From the NCBI RefSeq assembly GCF_018413605.1, contig NZ_JAHCDN010000002.1, forward strand, positions 1 through 64,000: DNA of 64,000 nucleotides. Direction: 5' to 3'. This DNA comes from Variovorax sp. PCZ-1 (GTDB lineage Bacteria; Pseudomonadota; Gammaproteobacteria; Burkholderiales; Burkholderiaceae_C). Under the pieces are notes generated by a model. That model was not told the origin of the DNA. It saw only the letters and a list, made by a program, of their open reading frames with translations, and ran no database searches. Positions 58,962 to 64,000 of this stretch are shown here, in pieces. The translations under genes were made by a program, and so were the position numbers. Positions within the stretch are counted from its first letter, which is position 1, and every line of letters starts with the position of its first letter.

Positions 58962-60320
58962 TCAATTAGAAGCCATGCGATCAAAGGCGCGCAGCAATGC
59001 CGTGCCACGGCGCTGCGTGTTATGCAGTGCATCTGCAGCGTTTTGCTTGCCTTGCAAAGCCTTCTCGACTTCCTCGTGGTAAACATCACGAATTTCGACC
59101 CAACGGCCAAAGCGATAGCCGCCCGTGTGCTCGCCAGATTTGCCGCTGATCAGTTGCAGAATAGGCACATCGCGGCCGGGATTCTTGCTGAAGAAGCCTT
59201 CGTCTTGCATGGCCTTGAACGCGGCATTCGTTGCTGGCAAGAAGCCAGTTTCTTTCGCCCAAGTGGTCATCACAGGCGTGGAGCGCAGGTAGTTCAAGAA
59301 AAGCGCCACACCACGGTATTCATTGGCTGAGCGATTAGGTGCGTTAAACACCCAAAGCGATGCGCCGCCAATCGTGCTGGCGTAAGGCTGGCCGCCTTGC
59401 ACAGCATCTGGCCAGAAGGGCAGAGGCGCTGTACCGAATTGGAATTTGGCATCGCGGGCAATCGCGCCCAAGCCGCCAGAAGATTGCAAGAGGATCGCGC
59501 ACTCGCCAGAGATGAATTTAGCAGCTGCGTCATTGCTGCGGCCACCGTAGTCAAAGCTCTTGTCCTTTTGCATATCCACCAAGGTTTGGATGACGCGCTG
59601 ATTCAAAGGCGTGTTGAGCTCCAAAGAAGCACCTGCGCCCGCTTTGCCATTGCTCATCGTGCCCAGTGGCTTGTTGTGCAAGGCGCTGTATTGCTCGAGC
59701 ATGATCCAGGCGAGCCAAGTGGTGGTGAAACCGCAGGCTGCGCCGTTTTTCTCGCGGATGGTTTTGGCGGCAGAGACCAGCTCTGGCCAGGTGCGTGGTG
59801 GCTTATCGGCATTCAGGCCAGCCTTCTTCATCGCATCTTTGTTGTAGAACATCACAGCTGTCGACACGTTGAACGGCATCGAGAGCATGTCGCCATTGGG
59901 CAGGCTGTAGTAGCCGCGTGCGGGGGCGATGAAGTCTGCTGGGTTGAACTGCAAGTTCGCGCGCTTGAACACCTCGCTCACGGGCACGATGGCGTTTTTG
60001 GCGGCCGTCATGTCGCCCGAGCCAGCATCAAACATTTGCATGATGTGGGGTGGGTTGCCAGCACGGTAAGCGGCCACTGCAGCGGCGCGCTGCTCGGGAT
60101 ACTGACCTTTGAAGGTCGTCACTACGCGGAATTCGTTTTGCGAGGCATTGAATTCGTTGGAAAAACGGGTGAGCAACTCGCCGCCTTGGCCTGTGAGGCC
60201 CATCCACATTTGGATTTCGGTGCGCTGCTGGGCTATGGCAGGGATGGCCGTTGCGCCCAAAGTGAGGGCAGCAGTCACTGCCAGAAGAGATTGCTTTAAA
60301 ACACTACGCTTGGGAGACAT
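58962..60320 (-). CDS. ugpB: sn-Glycerol-3-phosphate-type ABC binding protein
   Basis: 452 residues from ATG 60320 (GGAAAG upstream). Signal peptide VLKQSLLAVTAALTLGATAI ends AIAQ. EIQMWMGLTGQGGELLTRFS, YRAGNPPHIMQMFDAGSGDM, YYSLPNGDMLSMPFNVSTAV, FISGECAILLQSSGGLGAIA and GGASLWVFNAPNRS align well from memory with E. coli UgpB. First gene of ugpBAEC. The dgoA/SDR pair downstream leaves open a related phosphorylated or sugar-type substrate. Confidence 0.9.
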   Translation of the reverse strand: MSPKRSVLKQSLLAVTAALTLGATAIPAIAQQRTEIQMWMGLTGQGGELLTRFSNEFNASQNEFRVVTTFKGQYPEQRAAAVAAYRAGNPPHIMQMFDAGSGDMTAAKNAIVPVSEVFKRANLQFNPADFIAPARGYYSLPNGDMLSMPFNVSTAVMFYNKDAMKKAGLNADKPPRTWPELVSAAKTIREKNGAACGFTTTWLAWIMLEQYSALHNKPLGTMSNGKAGAGASLELNTPLNQRVIQTLVDMQKDKSFDYGGRSNDAAAKFISGECAILLQSSGGLGAIARDAKFQFGTAPLPFWPDAVQGGQPYASTIGGASLWVFNAPNRSANEYRGVALFLNYLRSTPVMTTWAKETGFLPATNAAFKAMQDEGFFSKNPGRDVPILQLISGKSGEHTGGYRFGRWVEIRDVYHEEVEKALQGKQNAADALHNTQRRGTALLRAFDRMASN

Positions 60321-60372
60321 GAAACTTTCCTTTGAAGAAAAAACAGCACGGCCGCAAATCCTATGGGCTAAA

Positions 60373-60451
60373 TGTGACAATTACATGAATGACATATTTG
60401 CGCATCAGGGTTGTCCCGCGCCTTTTGCTGCACTGCGGCGATAATGTCACA
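60373..60451. promoter_or_regulatory. Divergent region with inverted TGTGACA sites
   Basis: In the 147-bp gap between ugpB (-) and the FAD oxidoreductase (+), ATGTGACAATT (from 60372) and AATGTCACATT (to 60453) are near-exact inverted copies about 65 bp apart. They could bind one regulator at both promoters. The regulator is not identified. Confidence 0.45.
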
Positions 60452-60467
60452 TTGAGCAGCTAGATCT

Positions 60468-63400
60468 ATGAACGCACCCTTGCCTCCCCAGCTTTTGGCC
60501 GAAGTTCTGCAAAAGACGCAGGACAGCCCCCGCTTGCGCGAAATTCCTTACAACTACACCTCGTTTTCCGACCGTGAAATCGTGATCAGGTTGCTAGGCT
60601 CTCGCTCTTGGGAGTTGCTGGAGCAATTGCGTGGTGAGCGGCAAACCGGGCGAAGCGCTCGCATGCTGTATGAGGTGCTCGGCGACATCTGGGTGGTGCA
60701 GCGTAATCCTTATTTGCAGGATGATTTGCTGGACAACCCCAAGCGTCGCAAGGCTTTGGTCGATGCGTTGAATCATCGCTTGACTGAAGTGGAAAAGCGC
60801 CGCACGCCGGGCACAGATGCTGAGCGCGATGCCAATGTGGGCAGCTTGCTGGAGGCCGCCCGCGCGTGCGTGAAATCGTTTTACGAATCTTTTTCTCAGG
60901 TGTATGACTTGAGGAAAAAAGCGACCAGCGTGTTGCGCAAAACGACGGCGAAAGACAACATCAAATTTGACGGCCTCTCACGTGTGAGCCACGTGACCGA
61001 TGCGACCGATTGGCGCGTCGAATACCCGTTCGTGGTGCTGACGCCTGATACCGAAGCTGAGATGGCCGGTATGGTCAAAGCTTGTATCGAGTTAGGGCTC
61101 ACTATCGTTCCTCGTGGCGGTGGTACAGGCTATACCGGCGGTGCGATTCCCCTGACCTGGAAATCGGCGGTCATCAATACCGAAAAATTAGAGACGATGA
61201 CCGAAGTGCAGATGGTCAATCTGCCTGGTTTGGCTGAGCCTGTAGCAACAGTCTGGTCTGAAGCTGGCGTTGTGACGCAGCGCGTGGCGGATGCCGCTGA
61301 GCGCGCGGGCTATGTGTTTGCTGTTGACCCGACATCGGCAGAAGCGAGCTGCATCGGCGGCAATATTGCGATGAATGCGGGCGGTAAGAAGGCGGTGCTC
61401 TGGGGCACGGCTTTGGATAACCTGGCTTCATGGCGCATGGTCACGCCTGATGCACAGTGGCTGGAAGTCACGCGCCTGAATCACAACCTCGGCAAGATCC
61501 ATGATGCGGAAATGGCCAGTTTCGAGCTGAAATATTTTGATGCGGGCGGCAAAAAACTGCTGCGAACAGAGCAACTCGACATCCCAGGCAAGACCTTCCG
61601 CAAAGAAGGCTTGGGCAAGGATGTGACGGACAAGTTCCTAAGCGGCCTACCCGGCATTCAGAAAGAAGGCTGCGATGGCTTAATCACCAGCGCGCGCTGG
61701 ATCGTTCACAAAATGCCAGCGCACACGCGCACGGTATGCCTTGAGTTCTTCGGCCATGCCAAGAATGCTGTGCCGTCGATTGTGGAAATCATCGACTTCA
61801 TGTTTGCGGAGCAAAAGCGCAGTGGCGTATTGCTCGCTGGCTTGGAGCATTTGGATGACCGCTATCTGAAAGCCGTGGGTTACGCCACGAAATCCAAGCG
61901 TGCGCAGTCACTTGGCGCAGCTGGCTCAGGTTTGCCCAAGATGGTGCTCATTGGCGATATCGTGGGCGACGATGCCGATGCTGTGGCACGCGCCACAAGT
62001 GAGGTGATCCGTTTGGCGAACTCGCGCAGTGGCGAAGGCTTCGTGGCCATCAGCCCCGAAGCGCGCAAAAAATTCTGGCTGGATCGCAAGCGCACCGCTG
62101 CGATTTCCAAGCACACCAATGCCTTCAAGATCAATGAAGATGTGGTGATCCCGTTGCCGCGCATGGCCGAATACACCGATGGCATTGAGCGCATCAATAT
62201 CGAGCTTTCGCTGCGCAACAAACTGAAATTTGCCGATGAACTGCTCGCTTTCTTTGAGCGCGGCAATTTGCCTCTGGGCAAAGGCGATGATGCGCAAGAG
62301 ATTCCTAGCGCTGAGCTGCTCGAAGGCCGTGTGAGCGAGGCGATTGCTCTGGTGAAAAGCGTGCGTGAGCTGTGGCAAGGCTGGCTCAATACGGTGGATG
62401 AAAAATTCGCTGAGCTTCAAAGCCACGAGCTGCGCGCCAGCTGGAAAACGCAACTCCGCGCTCCGCTGCGCAATATCTTCTCAGGCGGCGCGTTCAAAGG
62501 CATCTTGGATGAAGCCACTGCCATTCACAAGCGCGTGCTCAAGGGTCGCGTATGGATCGCCTTGCACATGCACGCAGGCGATGGCAATGTGCACACCAAT
62601 ATCCCCGTGAACAGCGATGATTACGAGATGCTACAAACCGCGCACGAAGCTGTGGGGCGCATCATGGCGCTGGCGCGCCTTTTGGATGGCGTGATCTCAG
62701 GCGAGCATGGCATTGGCATCACGAAGCTCGAGTTTTTGAGCGAAGCTGAGCTCAAACCGTTTGCAGACTACAAAGCCAAGGTCGATCCAGAGGGGCGTTT
62801 TAACAAAGGCAAATTGCTGCGAAATAGTGAGCACTCTGCGCAGGTATCTACTAACGAAAACGCTAAAAACATCTCAAAAAATGTGGGTGACACATGGTAT
62901 GCAGACCTCACGCATGCCTACACGCCCAGCTTCGGTTTGATGGGGCATGAGTCGCTGATCATGCAGCAGTCTGACATTGGCGCGATTGCCGACTCGGTGA
63001 AAGATTGCCTGCGCTGCGGCAAATGCAAACCCGTCTGCGCCACGCATGTGCCGCGCGCGAATTTGCTCTATTCGCCGCGCAACAAAATCTTGGCCACTTC
63101 GCTGCTGATCGAAGCCTTCTTGTATGAAGAGCAAACGCGGCGCGGTGTGAGCATCAAGCATTGGGAAGAGTTTGAAGATGTGGCCGACCACTGCACCGTC
63201 TGCCACAAATGCGAATCGCCCTGCCCTGTGAAGATTGACTTTGGCGATGTCTCGATGAACATGCGCAATCTGCTGCGCAAGATGGACAAAAAATCCTTCC
63301 GCCCCGGCAATGCAGCGGCGATGTTCTTCTTGAACGCGACCAATCCTGAGACGATCAAACTGATGCGTACAGGTATGGTCGATATTGGCTTCAAAGCACA

Positions 63401-64000
63401 ACGCTTGGCCAATGATCTGCTGCGCGGCTTGGCGAAAAAGCAAACCGCCAAACCGCCCGCGACTCTTGGCACAGCGCCGATCAAAGAGCAAGTCATTCAT
63501 TTCATCAACAAGAAGATGCCCGGTGGCCTACCGAAGAAAACCGCCCGCGCCTTGCTCGACATCGAAGACAACGACTACGTGCCGATTATTCGCAATCCGA
63601 AGGCGACCACAGCTGAAACCGAAGCCGTGTTTTACTTCCCCGGCTGCGGCTCGGAGCGCCTGTTCTCACAAGTGGGCCTCGCCACGCAAGCCATGCTCTG
63701 GCATGCGGGCGTGCAAACCGTGCTCCCGCCTGGCTATTTGTGCTGCGGCTATCCGCAGCGCGGCTCAGGGCAATTCGACAAAGCCGAGAAGATGATCACC
63801 GACAACCGCGTGCTCTTCCATCGCGTGGCCAATACGCTGAATTACATGGACATCAAAACCGTGGTCGTCTCCTGCGGCACGTGTTATGACCAGCTCCAAG
63901 GCTACGAGTTTGACAAGATTTTCCCCGGCTGCCGCATCATTGATATTCATGAATATCTGCTGGAAAAAGGCATCACCTTGCCCCAAGGCCAAGGTGGTTT
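60468..64000 (+). CDS. Large FAD/FMN-binding Fe-S oxidoreductase (DUF3683 type), 3' truncated by window end
   Basis: At least 1177 residues from ATG 60468, open to the window edge. Order: DUF3683-like N-terminus ([20 protein letters not shown]); PCMH-type FAD domain near 185-225 ([37 protein letters not shown]); FAD-oxidase C-terminal domain with GEHGIGITK near 740; Fe-S clusters [16 protein letters not shown] (~847) and [16 protein letters not shown] (~910); CCG-type cysteine motifs [21 protein letters not shown] and [11 protein letters not shown]. It is a D-lactate/D-2-hydroxyacid-type dehydrogenase passing electrons to the quinone pool. A dispersed-repeat copy is translated as [19 protein letters not shown] between the flavin and Fe-S parts. 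Confidence 0.88.
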   Translation, partial: MNAPLPPQLLAEVLQKTQDSPRLREIPYNYTSFSDREIVIRLLGSRSWELLEQLRGERQTGRSARMLYEVLGDIWVVQRNPYLQDDLLDNPKRRKALVDALNHRLTEVEKRRTPGTDAERDANVGSLLEAARACVKSFYESFSQVYDLRKKATSVLRKTTAKDNIKFDGLSRVSHVTDATDWRVEYPFVVLTPDTEAEMAGMVKACIELGLTIVPRGGGTGYTGGAIPLTWKSAVINTEKLETMTEVQMVNLPGLAEPVATVWSEAGVVTQRVADAAERAGYVFAVDPTSAEASCIGGNIAMNAGGKKAVLWGTALDNLASWRMVTPDAQWLEVTRLNHNLGKIHDAEMASFELKYFDAGGKKLLRTEQLDIPGKTFRKEGLGKDVTDKFLSGLPGIQKEGCDGLITSARWIVHKMPAHTRTVCLEFFGHAKNAVPSIVEIIDFMFAEQKRSGVLLAGLEHLDDRYLKAVGYATKSKRAQSLGAAGSGLPKMVLIGDIVGDDADAVARATSEVIRLANSRSGEGFVAISPEARKKFWLDRKRTAAISKHTNAFKINEDVVIPLPRMAEYTDGIERINIELSLRNKLKFADELLAFFERGNLPLGKGDDAQEIPSAELLEGRVSEAIALVKSVRELWQGWLNTVDEKFAELQSHELRASWKTQLRAPLRNIFSGGAFKGILDEATAIHKRVLKGRVWIALHMHAGDGNVHTNIPVNSDDYEMLQTAHEAVGRIMALARLLDGVISGEHGIGITKLEFLSEAELKPFADYKAKVDPEGRFNKGKLLRNSEHSAQVSTNENAKNISKNVGDTWYADLTHAYTPSFGLMGHESLIMQQSDIGAIADSVKDCLRCGKCKPVCATHVPRANLLYSPRNKILATSLLIEAFLYEEQTRRGVSIKHWEEFEDVADHCTVCHKCESPCPVKIDFGDVSMNMRNLLRKMDKKSFRPGNAAAMFFLNATNPETIKLMRTGMVDIGFKAQRLANDLLRGLAKKQTAKPPATLGTAPIKEQVIHFINKKMPGGLPKKTARALLDIEDNDYVPIIRNPKATTAETEAVFYFPGCGSERLFSQVGLATQAMLWHAGVQTVLPPGYLCCGYPQRGSGQFDKAEKMITDNRVLFHRVANTLNYMDIKTVVVSCGTCYDQLQGYEFDKIFPGCRIIDIHEYLLEKGITLPQGQGG
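62822..62880 (+). repeat. Dispersed repeat, copy 14 (degenerate, inside the FAD oxidoreductase)
   Basis: AATAGTGAGCACTCTGCGCA, GGTATCTACTAACGAA, AACGCTAAAAACATCTC. The 5' inverted arm is reduced and the GCCGGC core is lost. It matches copy 5 best around GAGCACTCTGCGCAGGT. It is read in a different frame from the other coding copies. Confidence 0.6.

Noticed and set aside
59397-60299. 300-residue reading frame opposite ugpB
   Set aside because: Fully antisense to a well-supported binding protein; no protein-like motifs.
13552-62880. Dispersed repeats as IS ends, MITEs or a CRISPR array
   Set aside because: No transposase gene, no clear target-site duplications, and copies are far apart in both orientations, not tandem with uniform spacers.

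Overview
The window looks like chromosome of a betaproteobacterium, most likely a Burkholderiales member close to Comamonadaceae. The grounds are gene order and families: hpf-ptsN-hprK, petABC-sspA-sspB, rpsP-rimM-trmD-rplS, a Bug-type solute receptor, and a large DUF3683-type FAD/Fe-S oxidoreductase. This placement is inference from gene content; no 16S gene is present. No rRNA, IS element, prophage or CRISPR array was seen.

Layout. 1-11 kb: a heavy-metal efflux block. A MerR-type regulator (+) and a frameshifted remnant are followed by a minus-strand run: His-rich small protein, TolC-like channel, RND adaptor, RND pump, DUF3147, small periplasmic protein, DedA, then a second unit with a short CDF transporter and DUF3703 behind a classical MerR-type promoter (19-bp spacer). 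Two small DNA-binding-type genes sit between this block and a tRNA-Ala/Glu/Asp cluster, so the block may be an island abutting tRNA-Asp. 11.6-23.5 kb: corC, GNAT, FG-GAP protein, secreted protein, rep-like helicase, AEC carrier, lipoprotein 5'-nucleotidase, GIN-domain protein, Lrp regulator, hydrolase, BNR protein and MoaD-like protein. 23.6-31 kb: putA with a divergent Lrp regulator, an unrecognised protein, patatin lipase, MFS. 31-46 kb: hpf-ptsN-hprK, mscL, petABC, sspAB, tRNA-Thr, dciA-like, M23 peptidase, secA, argJ, an AT-rich zinc-ribbon gene, DUF815 ATPase, YqeY. 46-48 kb: copper-handling trio (PCuAC, YcnI, DUF2946). 48-52 kb: rpsU, Nudix, rplS-trmD-rimM-rpsP. 51.5-64 kb: GNAT, AhpD-like, Bug receptor, transglutaminase-like, SDR, KDPGal aldolase, ugpBAEC and a truncated FAD/Fe-S oxidoreductase.

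The most striking feature is a dispersed repeat of about 55-65 bp, found in 14 recognisable copies between 13.5 and 62.9 kb and in none before 13.5 kb. A unit has an AT-rich inverted repeat (GCTATT...AATAGC), then GCGCAGATTCTATGCCGGC, then usually a T-rich tail. Nine copies lie inside coding sequences. Three of these encode the signal peptide of unrelated secreted proteins; others form internal loops of PutA (twice), UgpC, patatin and the FAD oxidoreductase, or the C-terminus of KDPGal aldolase. Each orientation has only one stop-free frame, and eight of nine coding copies use it. One intergenic copy folds into a terminator-like hairpin behind secA.

How the genes work together: the first 10 kb would extrude divalent or monovalent metal ions through a tripartite pump with accessory membrane proteins; the 46-48 kb trio handles periplasmic copper, perhaps for cytochrome oxidase; petABC is the bc1 complex; the ugp cluster imports glycerol-3-phosphate or a related substrate and is flanked by a sugar-acid aldolase and an SDR.
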